Positions 52,341-60,924 of a DNA stretch of 64,000 nt are shown one piece after another. Source of the stretch: Rhodobacteraceae bacterium DSL-40 (GTDB lineage Bacteria; Pseudomonadota; Alphaproteobacteria; Rhodobacterales; Rhodobacteraceae); contig QKPN01000015.1 in NCBI GenBank assembly GCA_003258405.1, positions 1 to 64,000 of the forward strand, given 5' to 3'. Position 1 is the first letter of the stretch; every line of letters starts with the position of its first letter. The notes under the pieces are model-generated. The model was not told where the DNA came from, made no database searches, and worked only from the letters and a program-made list of their open reading frames with translations. The position numbers were made by a program, and so were the translations under genes.

Positions 52341-53368
52341 GGAAACAACGGCGCTGCCAGCAGCCCCATGGTCTCGGGCAGGCCGAGCATGAGGTTGGCG
52401 TTCTGGATCGCCTGCCCCGAGGAGCCCTTCACCAGGTTGTCGAGCGCGGAAAACACCATGCACCAGCCCGGCCTGCGGTCGGCGATCACGCCCACATGGA
52501 CGAAGTTGGAGCCGCGCACATGCTGGGTCGCCGGCGCCTCGCCGATCGGAAGCACATGGATGAACGGCTCTTCGTCATAGGCCTCCCAGAGCGCGGCATG
52601 CACCTCGCCCACCTCGCCCCGGACATAGATGGTCGCGAGAATGCCGCGGTTCTGCGGCAGGAGATGCGGCACGAAGGTCACCGCCACCTCGCGCCCCGCC
52701 GCCTTCGAGAATTCCTGATCGAATTCCGCCAGATGCCGGTGCTTGGCGACGTTATAGGCCCGGAACCCCTCGGAAACCTCGGAATGCAGCATCCCTTCCT
52801 TGGGCGAGCGCCCCGCGCCGGAAACCCCGGTCGCGAGGTTGATGATGATGGTCTCGGGATCGATCACACCCGCTTTCAGGAGCGGCATGAGCCCGTACAT
52901 CCCCGTCGCCGCATTGCAGCCGGTGCCCGCACAGAGCCGGGTGGCCCGGATCTCCTCGCGGTAGAACTCGGTCAGCCCGTAGACCGCCTCCTCCTGGATA
53001 TCGAGGGCAAGATGCTCGTGCCCGTACCATTTCGCGTAGACCGCCGGATCGCGCAGCCGGAAATCGGCCGAGAGGTCGACGACCTTCAGCGCGCGCGGCA
53101 GCTTCGAGATCACCTCCTGGCTCGTGGCGTGCGGCAGCGCGCAGAAGGCGAGATCGATGCAGCCGAAATCCACCTCGTCGATGGTGACGAGCCGGGGCAG
53201 GTCGAGATGCCGGAGATGCGGAAACACCTCGCCCATCGTCTGCCCGGCCTTGCGGTCGGCACTCAGGGCGCGGATGCGCAATCCCGGATGGGTCGCGATG
53301 AGTCGGACGAGCTCGGAGCCCGTGTAGCCGCTCGCCCCCAGAACCGCGATCTCGTAAACCCTGTCCAT
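52337..53368 (-). CDS. argC: N-acetyl-gamma-glutamyl-phosphate reductase
   Basis: A 343-aa NADPH-dependent enzyme of arginine synthesis. The Rossmann motif is [18 protein letters not shown], the catalytic Cys is in [20 protein letters not shown] near residue 150, and the HLLPQNRGI and [10 protein letters not shown] stretches are typical. The ATG at 53368 opens the conserved region. Probably co-transcribed with yihY and perhaps ccmE. Confidence 0.94.
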   Translation of the reverse strand: MDRVYEIAVLGASGYTGSELVRLIATHPGLRIRALSADRKAGQTMGEVFPHLRHLDLPRLVTIDEVDFGCIDLAFCALPHATSQEVISKLPRALKVVDLSADFRLRDPAVYAKWYGHEHLALDIQEEAVYGLTEFYREEIRATRLCAGTGCNAATGMYGLMPLLKAGVIDPETIIINLATGVSGAGRSPKEGMLHSEVSEGFRAYNVAKHRHLAEFDQEFSKAAGREVAVTFVPHLLPQNRGILATIYVRGEVGEVHAALWEAYDEEPFIHVLPIGEAPATQHVRGSNFVHVGVIADRRPGWCMVFSALDNLVKGSSGQAIQNANLMLGLPETMGLLAAPLFP

Positions 53369-53443
53369 GTCATAACCCTCGTGCATGCTCCCCTGACGAT
53401 CTAGAACATGGGGCGGCGGCATTCAATCGCCGCGCGCCCGGGC

Positions 53444-54322
53444 TCATGCAGCCCGCGCTCCCGCCGGCAGGGCCACCGGGCGCGCGGCCAGCCCGCTCAG
53501 CCGGACGCTCCCGAGCACCACCGCCGCACCGAGGAGCTGCACCGGGGCAAGCGCCTCGCCCAGCACCGCCCAGCCGAGCAGCACCGCGGTGAGCGGGCTG
53601 AGGAACCCGAGCCCGGTAACGCCCGCGGGCCCGAGCCGCGCGATGCCCCGGAACCACAGGAAATAGGTGAGCGCGGCGCCGAAGAGCCCCAGCCAGATGA
53701 AACCCGCGACATTCACCGCCGTGAGCGGCGGCAGGGCCGGCTCGAAGAGGAGTGCGGCCGGCAGCAGCAGCAGGCCCCCGGCGGTGAGCTGCCAGGCGGT
53801 AAAGGTGAGCGCCGGCACCGGCGGATGCCACTTGCGCGTGAGCACGACGCCCGCAGCCATCGAGAGCGCCCCGAGCAGGGCCGCCGCGGCCCCGAGCCCG
53901 TCGAGCCGCGCCCCCGGCCCGAGCAGCAGCAGCGCGACACCGCCAAGCCCCGCGACCGCGGCCAGAAGCCCCAGCGGCCGGATCGGCGTTTCCAGCAGCA
54001 GCCGCGCCAGCAGCAGCACGAGAAGCGGCTGCACCGCCCCGAGCGTCGCCGCGAGGCCCCCCGGCAACCGGTAGGCCGACACGAAAAGCGCGGCCCAGAA
54101 GATCGCGAAATTGAGCGCGCCGAGCACCGCGAGCTTCCCGAGCCAGCGCCGCGGCGGCAGCGTCCGGGTGATGGCGAGCAGGAGCAGCCCCGCGGGCAGC
54201 GCGCGCAGCACCGCATCGGTCAGCGGATACCCCGGCGGCAGCATCTGCGAGGTGACGATATAGGTGCTGCCCCAGATGACCGGGGCGACGGCGGCAAGCA
54301 AGGTGTCGAGCGGCCGGGACAT
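53444..54322 (-). CDS. EamA/DMT-family transporter
   Basis: A 292-aa protein with ten predicted helices in two EamA repeats (APVIWGSTYIVTSQML in the first; GLFGAALTYFLWFRGI in the second). Such proteins usually export amino acids or other metabolites. AGGAG precedes the ATG at 54322. Divergent from marR with operator-like palindromes between them, so the MarR product probably represses it. Confidence 0.87.
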   Translation of the reverse strand: MSRPLDTLLAAVAPVIWGSTYIVTSQMLPPGYPLTDAVLRALPAGLLLLAITRTLPPRRWLGKLAVLGALNFAIFWAALFVSAYRLPGGLAATLGAVQPLLVLLLARLLLETPIRPLGLLAAVAGLGGVALLLLGPGARLDGLGAAAALLGALSMAAGVVLTRKWHPPVPALTFTAWQLTAGGLLLLPAALLFEPALPPLTAVNVAGFIWLGLFGAALTYFLWFRGIARLGPAGVTGLGFLSPLTAVLLGWAVLGEALAPVQLLGAAVVLGSVRLSGLAARPVALPAGARAA

Positions 54323-54335
54323 GGCAGATCTCCTT

Positions 54336-54353
54336 TATCTTGACGTCAAGATA
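54336..54353. promoter_or_regulatory. MarR-type operator 1
   Basis: Perfect 18-bp palindrome TATCTTGACGTCAAGATA, 14 bp upstream of the EamA gene start and 49 bp before marR. Confidence 0.8.
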
Positions 54354-54364
54354 TATCCAGATAC

Positions 54365-54376
54365 CTTGACGTCAAG
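54365..54376. promoter_or_regulatory. MarR-type operator 2
   Basis: Palindrome CTTGACGTCAAG with the same core as the first. The centres are 26 bp apart. Together they should let the MarR dimer control both divergent genes. Confidence 0.8.
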
Positions 54377-54401
54377 ACAGATTCCGCTAGAACGTCGCGG
54401 C

Positions 54402-54926
54402 ATGGATCAGGTTGACCGCATTCTCGCCCAGTGGCGCCGTGAACGCCCCGATCTCGAGGTGCAGCCCATGGGCCTTCTCGGGCGGCTCAAGCGCCTGCAC
54501 GACCGGCTCTCGGCCGGGACAGGCCGCGTTTTCGCCGCCCACGGCCTGACCCCGGCAAGCTTCGACGTGCTGGCGACACTCCGGCGCGCGGGTCCGCCCC
54601 ACGCGCTCACCCCCTCGGAGCTGATCGGCTGGACCATGGTCACCTCGGGCACGATGACCAACCGCCTCGACCGGCTCGCCGCCGACGGCCTCGTCGAGCG
54701 CCGCCCGAACCCCGAGGATGGCCGCGGCGCGCTGATCGTTCTGACCGAGAAGGGATTTTCGCTTGTCGACGCGGTGGTGACCGAGCACGTCGCAAACCAG
54801 CATGCGCTCGTCGCCGGGCTCACCCCCGACGAGCGCGCCGCCCTCGACAGCCTGCTCAGGACCTGGCTCGCCGCCCTCGAAGCGCCCGCAGACCGTCCCG
54901 CCGCCAGCACCGACAAGCCCTCGTAG
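54402..54926 (+). CDS. MarR-family transcriptional regulator
   Basis: A 174-aa winged-helix regulator. The DNA-binding part is SFDVLATLRRAGPPHALTPS with MVTSGTMTNRLDRLAADGLV and the wing ERRPNPEDGRG. It starts at ATG 54402, beyond both palindromes. The last codons (STDKPS) run into the serine-hydrolase remnant, so the natural C-terminus may have been altered by that rearrangement. Confidence 0.88.
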   Translation: MDQVDRILAQWRRERPDLEVQPMGLLGRLKRLHDRLSAGTGRVFAAHGLTPASFDVLATLRRAGPPHALTPSELIGWTMVTSGTMTNRLDRLAADGLVERRPNPEDGRGALIVLTEKGFSLVDAVVTEHVANQHALVAGLTPDERAALDSLLRTWLAALEAPADRPAASTDKPS

Positions 54927-55009
54927 CTCGCATCCCGCACATCGGTCCCGACGCGCCCCTCCATGCCCTCGAAGGCCGTGTTGCTCAGCGCCACCACCGT
55001 CAGCCGCTC
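54914..55009 (-). pseudogene. Remnant of a serine-hydrolase (beta-lactamase family) gene 3' end
   Basis: Read on the minus strand it encodes ERLTVVALSNTAFEGMEGR and then TDVRDASYEGL, the same as the C-terminus of the intact gene at 56421-57584. The DNA is a direct repeat of 56439-56534 with about 6 differences in 96 bp. No upstream part of the gene remains here. Confidence 0.85.
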
Positions 55010-55206
55010 CGCTGCAGCCACTCCTGCACGACGACGATATCAACCAAAAGATGAGAATTATTGCACAGAAAATAATCACTTGAGTGATACTTACTTCCAT
55101 ATGAATACTATATCGGCCCACAGATAAGTATTGTTTTACCCGATAACAGAATCGGTTTTCCGTATATTTTCAGATTATGGATGTGGGTTTTTTAGGGGGA
55201 AAACTC
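55010..55206. other. AT-rich leader of the TPGYWKNH gene
   Basis: About 200 bp, the most AT-rich stretch in the right half of the window. It holds an imperfect inverted repeat ATACTTA / TAAGTAT and a T-run just before the next start. A promoter is likely, but no consensus is certain. Confidence 0.45.
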
Positions 55207-56361
55207 ATGTCCGCACAACAGACGGTATGGACGGCCAATACACAGGTCGGCTCATTCGGCGCGAGCTACACCATCACCTTCGACTACTGTCAGGATTTCA
55301 CCGGAGACGGCCTCGAGGACGTCAAGGTCACGATCCAGCTCGCCCCGGGGGCCACGGCGCCAGGCGACATCGAGGGGCTCGGATTCGACCTCAACGGCGA
55401 TGTCGACGACCTCTTCGTCAATGGCTCGATGAAGATCGGGCAGGTCACCACGAACGCCTCCTACACCGGCCCGCTGGTCATCGACGTGGCCGAGCAGAAC
55501 GCCGATGCGGATTTCAACGTCCAGCCAGCAACGCAGACCACGACGCCCTTCGACGTCACGTTTTCGGCCGACAGCGGCGATAGCACCGGCAATCTGACGG
55601 CGATCAGTTTCGTCATCAGCGATGACCTGAACGACATCAACGCAAAGGCGCTGCTCGACAACACCGACTGGTTCCTGCGCGGGCAGGCCCATGATGCCGG
55701 CGACAGCTCGAAAACCACCGGCACCGCCCCGGAACTCAACGAGTGCGACGACGACGAGCACCACACCGATCCGGGCACCGGCCTCACGCCGGGCTACTGG
55801 AAGAACCATGTCGATGTCGCCAACGCCGTCCTCGGGCAGGACATCTCGACCACCGAATACGACGACTTCTTCGGCATCCAGGCGACCCTCACCCAGGGGT
55901 CCGGCAGGACCGCCACGGTGATAGTCGACGCCACCCTGCTCCAGGCCCTCGGCACCGGCGGCGGTGGCCAGATGGCGCTTGCGCGCGCGGCCACCGCGGC
56001 GGTCCTCAACGCCACGGCCGACGAAGACCACGACATCGGCAACTTCAGCTATGCCGACGCCGACACGATGAAGGACGCGATTGCCCGAAAGACCGGGATC
56101 GATCCGACCGACGGCATCGACGACGCCGCGGACCAGGCGCTGATCGACCAGCAATATGACCAGTGCTTCGCCTTCCTCAGCGGCGTCGACGACAACCACG
56201 ACGGCGTGCTGCAGTCAGCCGAGGTCATCGGTGCGGTGCAGACGGCGTATTCGGGCGGCAGCTACGACACCGCTTTCGGTTCCGAACTGGCGGATTGCCT
56301 CGATGTGATGAACAATCAGGAAGGCCTCGGCACGAGCGATTTCTTCGACCTGCTGATCTGA
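55207..56361 (+). CDS. Acidic secreted-type protein with TPGYWKNH motif and EF-hand-like sites
   Basis: A 384-aa very acidic protein with GGGGGA before its ATG and no classical signal peptide. The first half is beta-rich with a Ca2+-loop-like YCQDFTGDGLEDVK. Residues 194-201 are TPGYWKNH, a motif seen in many extracellular bacterial proteins of unknown role. The second half is helical with an EF-hand-like VDDNHDGVLQSAE near residue 335 and ends SDFFDLLI. It could leave by a type I system. Flanked by duplicated serine-hydrolase sequence and an AT-rich leader, so it may be a recent insertion. Function unknown. Confidence 0.6.
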   Translation: MSAQQTVWTANTQVGSFGASYTITFDYCQDFTGDGLEDVKVTIQLAPGATAPGDIEGLGFDLNGDVDDLFVNGSMKIGQVTTNASYTGPLVIDVAEQNADADFNVQPATQTTTPFDVTFSADSGDSTGNLTAISFVISDDLNDINAKALLDNTDWFLRGQAHDAGDSSKTTGTAPELNECDDDEHHTDPGTGLTPGYWKNHVDVANAVLGQDISTTEYDDFFGIQATLTQGSGRTATVIVDATLLQALGTGGGGQMALARAATAAVLNATADEDHDIGNFSYADADTMKDAIARKTGIDPTDGIDDAADQALIDQQYDQCFAFLSGVDDNHDGVLQSAEVIGAVQTAYSGGSYDTAFGSELADCLDVMNNQEGLGTSDFFDLLI

Positions 56362-56420
56362 CCCCCGGGGGCGCCCCGGCAATACCCTGCGCGGAGTGGC
56401 GGGAGGGGGCGGCGCAGCCC

Positions 56421-57584
56421 TCAGCCCGCCAGAGCTGGCAAGCCCTCGTAGATCGCATCCCGCACATCGGTCACGAAGCGGCCCTCCATGCCCTCGAAGG
56501 CGGTGTTGGTCAGCGCCACCACCGTCAGCCGCTCGGCCGGATCGATGAACCAGCGATGGCCATAGACCCCGCCCCAGGAGATCGTGCCGGGCGATTGCGG
56601 CGTCTCCGCCGCCACCGGATCGAGCAGCACCGCCCAGCCGTAGCCGAATCCCATCCCCGGCCCGAGGGTCCTCGCATCGGGCCGCACATGGTTCTCCATC
56701 ATCAGCGCGACCGTCTCGGGCCGCAGGATCTCTCCGCCCCCGCTGCGGATCGTCTCGAGAAAGCGCAGGATCTCGGGCGCGGTGCCGGCCATGCCCGCGC
56801 CCCCCGACGGATAGGAGGCCGGATCGAGGATACGCGAGGGCGCAAACCGCACCTCCCCGCTCCAGAGTTCGACCGCCTCGGGATCGCCCATCGGCCGCGG
56901 CTCCGGTGCCGCCCCCATGTAGGCGACCGCAAGCCGCGCCGGATCCGTCACGCGAAAGGCGGTGTCCCGCAGCGCGAGCGGCCCGGTGACGAACCGCTCC
57001 ACAGCCTCGGCGAAGCCCATGCCCGATGCCGCCTCGATCACCGCGCCGATCACGTCGATCGCCAGCGAGTAGCGCCATTTCGCGCCCGGCGCGAAGGCGA
57101 GCGGCGCCCGGCCGAGCCGCGCGAGGTTCTCGGCCATCGAGAGCCCCGGCTGATCGAGCCCGTCCGAGATCCCGAGCGCCTCGTAGCTCCCGCCGCGCTT
57201 CAGGAAGCGGTAGCCGAGCCCCGAGCTGTGGGTCAGAAGCTGCGCGATGGTGATGACCGGCTCGCGCCCGTTGCGCATCCGTGGCCGGAATTCCGGCAGG
57301 AACCGCGTCACCGGATCGGAAAGCGCCACCGCTCCGCGCTCGACCAGCGCCATCAGCGTTGCCGTGGTGATCGGCTTCGTCACCGAGGCGAGCCGGAAGA
57401 TCGTATCCTCTGCCACCGCGCGCCCCGCCGCCCGGTCGGCAAACCCTGCCGCGCGGGCATAGACCAGCGCCCCGTCCCGCGCCACGAGCACGACCGTCCC
57501 GACGAGGCGCCGCTCGGCGAGCGCGAGATCGATCGCGGCATCGAGCCCGGGCCCGAATGCCGTTTCCTCCTCGGGATCTCTCAC
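56421..57584 (-). CDS. Serine hydrolase, class C beta-lactamase/esterase family
   Basis: A 387-aa enzyme with the S-x-x-K nucleophile motif in RLASVTKPITTATLM near residue 67 and a Y-S-L in the Y-x-N position (KWRYSLAIDV). GLGYRFLKRGG and GGAGMAGTAPEIL are family-like. No signal peptide is seen, so an esterase or amidase acting in the cytosol is likelier than drug resistance. The GTG start overlaps the murI stop by 4 nt. Its last 32 codons are duplicated at 54914-55009. Confidence 0.85.
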   Translation of the reverse strand: MRDPEEETAFGPGLDAAIDLALAERRLVGTVVLVARDGALVYARAAGFADRAAGRAVAEDTIFRLASVTKPITTATLMALVERGAVALSDPVTRFLPEFRPRMRNGREPVITIAQLLTHSSGLGYRFLKRGGSYEALGISDGLDQPGLSMAENLARLGRAPLAFAPGAKWRYSLAIDVIGAVIEAASGMGFAEAVERFVTGPLALRDTAFRVTDPARLAVAYMGAAPEPRPMGDPEAVELWSGEVRFAPSRILDPASYPSGGAGMAGTAPEILRFLETIRSGGGEILRPETVALMMENHVRPDARTLGPGMGFGYGWAVLLDPVAAETPQSPGTISWGGVYGHRWFIDPAERLTVVALTNTAFEGMEGRFVTDVRDAIYEGLPALAG

Positions 57585-58405
57585 GCCGCCGCCGCGCTCT
57601 CGAAGGCGAGCGCGCGGCCCATGAAGATGCCGGCATGCGCGCCGACCCGCGCCGGATCGCCGGTGGTGAGATAGCGCACCGCGCCGCTCCCGCCTGCGAA
57701 GCCCTTGTGGCGCTTGAGATAATCCCCGAGGCTCGCCGCGATGAGCTCGGGTTGCGAGACAAGCGTCGTCTCCGGCGGCAGCGCGGCGCGGAACGCGGCC
57801 TCGACCAGCGGGTAATGGGTGCAGCCGAGCACCGCGCTCTGCGGCACCGGCAGCCGGGTCCGGAGCGTCGCGACATGCGCCGCCGCCACCTCCCGCGCCC
57901 GGCCGAGATCGCCTGATTCGATCGCCTCGACGAGCCCGGTGCAGGCCTGCGCCTCGACCCGGACGTCCCGCGCCCGGAACCGCAGCTCGCGCGGAAACGC
58001 GCCCGAGCCCACCGTCGCGGGCGTGGCAAAGAGCGCGACATCGCGCAGCCCGGTATGGGTGGGCGGCGAATTGTCGCCCCAGTCCCGCCGCGTCAGATGC
58101 TCGATCACCGGCACGAACACGCCCAGAACCCGGTGCGCCGCCGGATCGAGCCAGTTCACCTGCAGATCGTGCAGCGCGACGGCCGAGGCCGTGTTGCAGG
58201 CGAGAATCACCAGCCCGCAGCCCTCGTCGAAGAGCCGCTGCACGCCCGCGACCGTGAGATCATAGATCTCCGCCGCCGGGCGCATCCCGTAGGGCGCATG
58301 CGCCGTATCGCCGAGATAGACGAAATCCTGCCCGGGCAGACGGGCGGTGAGCGCGTCGAGGACGGTCAGCCCGCCCAGACCGCTGTCGAAAATGCCGATG
58401 GCCAT
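57581..58405 (-). CDS. murI: Glutamate racemase
   Basis: A 274-aa cofactor-free racemase making D-glutamate for peptidoglycan. The two catalytic cysteines lie in LVILACNTASAVAL and SAVLGCTHYPLVEAAF; the start is AIGIFDSGLGGLTVL, and GDTAHAPYG follows. ATG 58405 begins the conserved region. Downstream of a T-tailed hairpin, so it should be transcribed from its own promoter. Confidence 0.93.
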   Translation of the reverse strand: MAIGIFDSGLGGLTVLDALTARLPGQDFVYLGDTAHAPYGMRPAAEIYDLTVAGVQRLFDEGCGLVILACNTASAVALHDLQVNWLDPAAHRVLGVFVPVIEHLTRRDWGDNSPPTHTGLRDVALFATPATVGSGAFPRELRFRARDVRVEAQACTGLVEAIESGDLGRAREVAAAHVATLRTRLPVPQSAVLGCTHYPLVEAAFRAALPPETTLVSQPELIAASLGDYLKRHKGFAGGSGAVRYLTTGDPARVGAHAGIFMGRALAFESAAAA

Positions 58406-58432
58406 AGCTGCTCCGCCTCCGGTCCACGAAAA

Positions 58433-58448
58433 GGCCCGCCTGCGGGCC
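58433..58448 (-). terminator. Rho-independent terminator after the tRNA-Glu array
   Basis: On the minus strand GGCCCGC-AG-GCGGGCC is followed by TTTT. It lies downstream of the three tRNA genes and upstream of murI. Confidence 0.75.
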
Positions 58449-58553
58449 AGGGGCTCATGCCCTCTTGACCGCAAAGGATGCCTGAAGGCGGCCCATCGCG
58501 CAATTGCCGCCGTCCGCGCATGAAGATCAGACCGATGTCATGGGGGGAGGTCC

Positions 58554-58628
58554 TGGCACGCCCTAGGGGAATCGAACCCCTCTTTCCAGAATGAAAATCT
58601 GGCGTCCTAACCGATAGACGAAGGGCGC
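58554..58628 (-). tRNA. tRNA-Glu(UUC), copy 1
   Basis: 75 nt including encoded CCA. Anticodon arm CCAGA-TTTTCAT-TCTGG gives anticodon UUC; T arm AGGGG-TTCGATT-CCCCT; acceptor GCGCCCT / AGGGCGT with a G-U first pair. A promoter at 58670-58642 (TTGCGG-17-TAGATA) precedes it. Confidence 0.96.
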
Positions 58629-58641
58629 GTGGACGGGCGGC

Positions 58642-58670
58642 TATCTATCGCCAGCCACCGGGCTCCGCAA
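58642..58670 (-). promoter_or_regulatory. Promoter of tRNA-Glu copy 1
   Basis: TTGCGG, 17-nt spacer and TAGATA on the minus strand, ending 13 nt before the tRNA 5' end. Confidence 0.7.
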
Positions 58671-58809
58671 GAGCGATAATGCAGGCGGGAGAGCGGAAAG
58701 ATGCATCCCGCCCGGCCGGAGGCCGCACCAGCCCCCGAGACGCGCGGAGACGCGCATATCCGCAGCGCGAGGCGCCAGAAGATCAGACCGATGTCATGGG
58801 GGGAAGTCC

Positions 58810-58884
58810 TGGCACGCCCTAGGGGAATCGAACCCCTCTTTCCAGAATGAAAATCTGGCGTCCTAACCGATAGACGAAGGGCGC
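58810..58884 (-). tRNA. tRNA-Glu(UUC), copy 2
   Basis: Identical in sequence to copy 1, 256 bp away, with the same promoter arrangement. Confidence 0.96.
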
Positions 58885-58897
58885 GTGGACGGGCGGC

Positions 58898-58926
58898 TAT
58901 CTATCGCCAGCCACCGGGCTCCGCAA
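58898..58926 (-). promoter_or_regulatory. Promoter of tRNA-Glu copy 2
   Basis: TTGCGG, 17-nt spacer, TAGATA; same as for copy 1. Confidence 0.7.
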
Positions 58927-59065
58927 GAGCGATAATGCAGGCGGGAGAGCGGAAAGATGCATCCCGCCCGGCCGGAGGCCGCACCAGCCCCCGAGACGCG
59001 CGGAGACGCGCATATCCGCAGCGCGAGGCGCCAGAAGATCAGACCGATGTCATGGGGGGAAGTCC

Positions 59066-59140
59066 TGGCACGCCCTAGGGGAATCGAACCCCTCTTTCCA
59101 GAATGAAAATCTGGCGTCCTAACCGATAGACGAAGGGCGC
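59066..59140 (-). tRNA. tRNA-Glu(UUC), copy 3
   Basis: Identical tRNA sequence. Its upstream flank differs from those of copies 1 and 2, which marks the end of the tandem repeat. Confidence 0.96.
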
Positions 59141-59152
59141 GTGGACGGGGGT

Positions 59153-59181
59153 TATCTATCTTCGGCCGCCGGCCGGTTCAA
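59153..59181 (-). promoter_or_regulatory. Promoter of tRNA-Glu copy 3
   Basis: TTGAAC, 17-nt spacer, TAGATA on the minus strand. The -35 is closer to consensus than in the other two copies, so this may be the strongest promoter of the array. Confidence 0.75.
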
Positions 59182-59374
59182 GCGCCTTTTTCACCTTTTT
59201 GCGACAAAAGTGCCGGCCCTTCCGTGCGGACCCCGGGCGCTCCGCCCCCCTTCTGTCAACCCGTCGTGAACCCTGCCCGCGAGATCAGGGAAGACAGGCT
59301 GCGGGAGGCCGGTTAGACTTTCGCGAACAGAACAAACCTGAACGCGGGACCGCTGCCAGCAAGGAGGACAAGAC

Positions 59375-60880
59375 TTGAGACATTCGACAGCGCTCATCGC
59401 CGAGGCCCGGACGCGGGAACGGCCGTCGGATGACACCGCGCTCCTCTCGCTCGGTCTTCTCTTCGCGCTCGCCTTCGCCATCGCAAGCAGCCTCGCCGGG
59501 CCCGTCTGGTCCCGCGCCGTGATGCCGGACAGCTTCGCCGATCTCGCCGAAGGGCTGAGCCCCGCGGTGGTCAACATCACCTCGACGACGAATGTCGCCA
59601 CGCCCGACCAGAGCCTGCGGCCGATCATCCCCGAAGGCTCGCCCTTCGAGGATCTGTTCCGCGACTTTCTCGACCGGCAGCAGGGCGGCCAGCGCCAGCA
59701 GCGCCGCTCGAGCGCCCTCGGCTCGGGCTTTCTCATCTCCGAGGACGGCTACATCGTCACCAACAACCACGTCATCGAAAGCGCCGACGAGATCAGCGTC
59801 GAGCTGTTCTCCGGCGAGCTGCTCGATGCCCATATCGTCGGCGTCGACCCGCGCACCGACATAGCGCTCCTCAAGGTCGATCGCGAGGAACCCCTGCCCT
59901 TCGTGCCCTTCGGCGACAGCGATGCCGCCCGCGTCGGCGACTGGGTGCTCGCCATCGGCAACCCGCTCGGCCAGGGCTTCTCGGTCTCCGCCGGCATCGT
60001 CTCGGCGCGCAACCGCACGCTTCAGGGCAATTACGACGACTTCATCCAGACCGACGCCGCGATCAACCGCGGCAACTCGGGCGGGCCGCTCTTCAACATG
60101 GATGGCGCGGTGATCGGCGTGAACACGGCGATTCTCTCGCCCAACGGCGGCTCGATCGGCATCGGCTTCGCCATGTCCTCGGCGGTGGTCGAGCGCGTGG
60201 TCAATCAGCTCCGCGATTTTGGCGAGACCCGCCGCGGCTGGCTCGGGGTGCGCATCCAGAACGTCGATCCCGACATGGCCGAGGCGCTCGGCCGCAAGTC
60301 GACCGACGGCGCGATGGTCACCGACGTGCCCGACGGCCCGGCGAAACGCGCCGGCATCCAGACCGGCGATGTGATCCTGACCTTCGACGGCGAGCATATC
60401 GACGACACCCGCGAGCTCGTGCGCATCGTGGCCGATACCGCGGTCGGCCGCTCGGTCGATGTGGTGGTGCTCCGCAACGGCGAGGAGAAATCGCTGAAGG
60501 TCGATATCGGCCGGCTCGAGGAGGAACCGACCCTTGCCGCGGCCAGCGTCGACACCCCCGACGAGGCCGCACCGAGCGAGGAAACCGTGCTCGGCATGTC
60601 GGTCGTCGCCGTGACCGACGCGCTCCGCGACCAGTACGGGATCGGCGCGGACGTGCGCGGCGGCCTCGTGGTGCTTTCGGTCGAGGATGGCTCGGACGCC
60701 TATGCCAAGGGCATGCGCGAGGGCGATGTCATCAGCGAGGTCGGACAGGAAGCCGTGACGACCCCGCAGGACATGAACCGCCGCATCGAGGCCGCGGAGG
60801 CCGCCGGGCGCAACTCGATCCTGCTCCTCGTCCGCCGCGACGGCGCGCCGCGCTTCGTCGCGCTCAATCTCAGCCGCTGA
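59375..60880 (+). CDS. degP: DegP/HtrA-type periplasmic serine protease
   Basis: A 501-aa protease with an N-terminal membrane/signal segment (LLFALAFAIASSLAG). The trypsin-like triad is His in VTNNHVIESAD, Asp in DPRTDIALLKV and Ser in NRGNSGGPLF; two PDZ domains follow (WLGVRIQNVDPDMA and the LVVLSVEDGSDAY region). It degrades or refolds damaged envelope proteins. The start is TTG at 59375, chosen for the strong AAGGAGG eight nt upstream. Confidence 0.92.
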   Translation: MRHSTALIAEARTRERPSDDTALLSLGLLFALAFAIASSLAGPVWSRAVMPDSFADLAEGLSPAVVNITSTTNVATPDQSLRPIIPEGSPFEDLFRDFLDRQQGGQRQQRRSSALGSGFLISEDGYIVTNNHVIESADEISVELFSGELLDAHIVGVDPRTDIALLKVDREEPLPFVPFGDSDAARVGDWVLAIGNPLGQGFSVSAGIVSARNRTLQGNYDDFIQTDAAINRGNSGGPLFNMDGAVIGVNTAILSPNGGSIGIGFAMSSAVVERVVNQLRDFGETRRGWLGVRIQNVDPDMAEALGRKSTDGAMVTDVPDGPAKRAGIQTGDVILTFDGEHIDDTRELVRIVADTAVGRSVDVVVLRNGEEKSLKVDIGRLEEEPTLAAASVDTPDEAAPSEETVLGMSVVAVTDALRDQYGIGADVRGGLVVLSVEDGSDAYAKGMREGDVISEVGQEAVTTPQDMNRRIEAAEAAGRNSILLLVRRDGAPRFVALNLSR

Positions 60881-60887
60881 GACTCAC

Positions 60888-60921
60888 CTCCGGGCGCGGT
60901 CCATCTGGGCCGCGCCCGGAG
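60888..60921. terminator. Hairpin between convergent degP and tetR
   Basis: Perfect 12-bp arms CTCCGGGCGCGG / CCGCGCCCGGAG with a 10-nt loop, 7 nt after the degP stop and just beyond the tetR stop. Confidence 0.65.
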
Positions 60922-60924
60922 CGG

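Larger units (their letters stand above)
58522..59145. repeat. 256-bp tandem repeat carrying tRNA-Glu genes (about 2.4 units)
   Basis: Units start at 58522, 58778 and 59034, exactly 256 bp apart. Units 1 and 2 are full length; unit 3 ends just beyond its tRNA. The only difference noticed between aligned copies is one base (GGAGG versus GGAAG) before the tRNA. Confidence 0.93.

Noticed and set aside
56421-57584. A beta-lactamase resistance gene
   Set aside because: It has the S-x-x-K motif but no signal peptide, and the Y-x-N position is Y-S-L; an esterase-type serine hydrolase is likelier.
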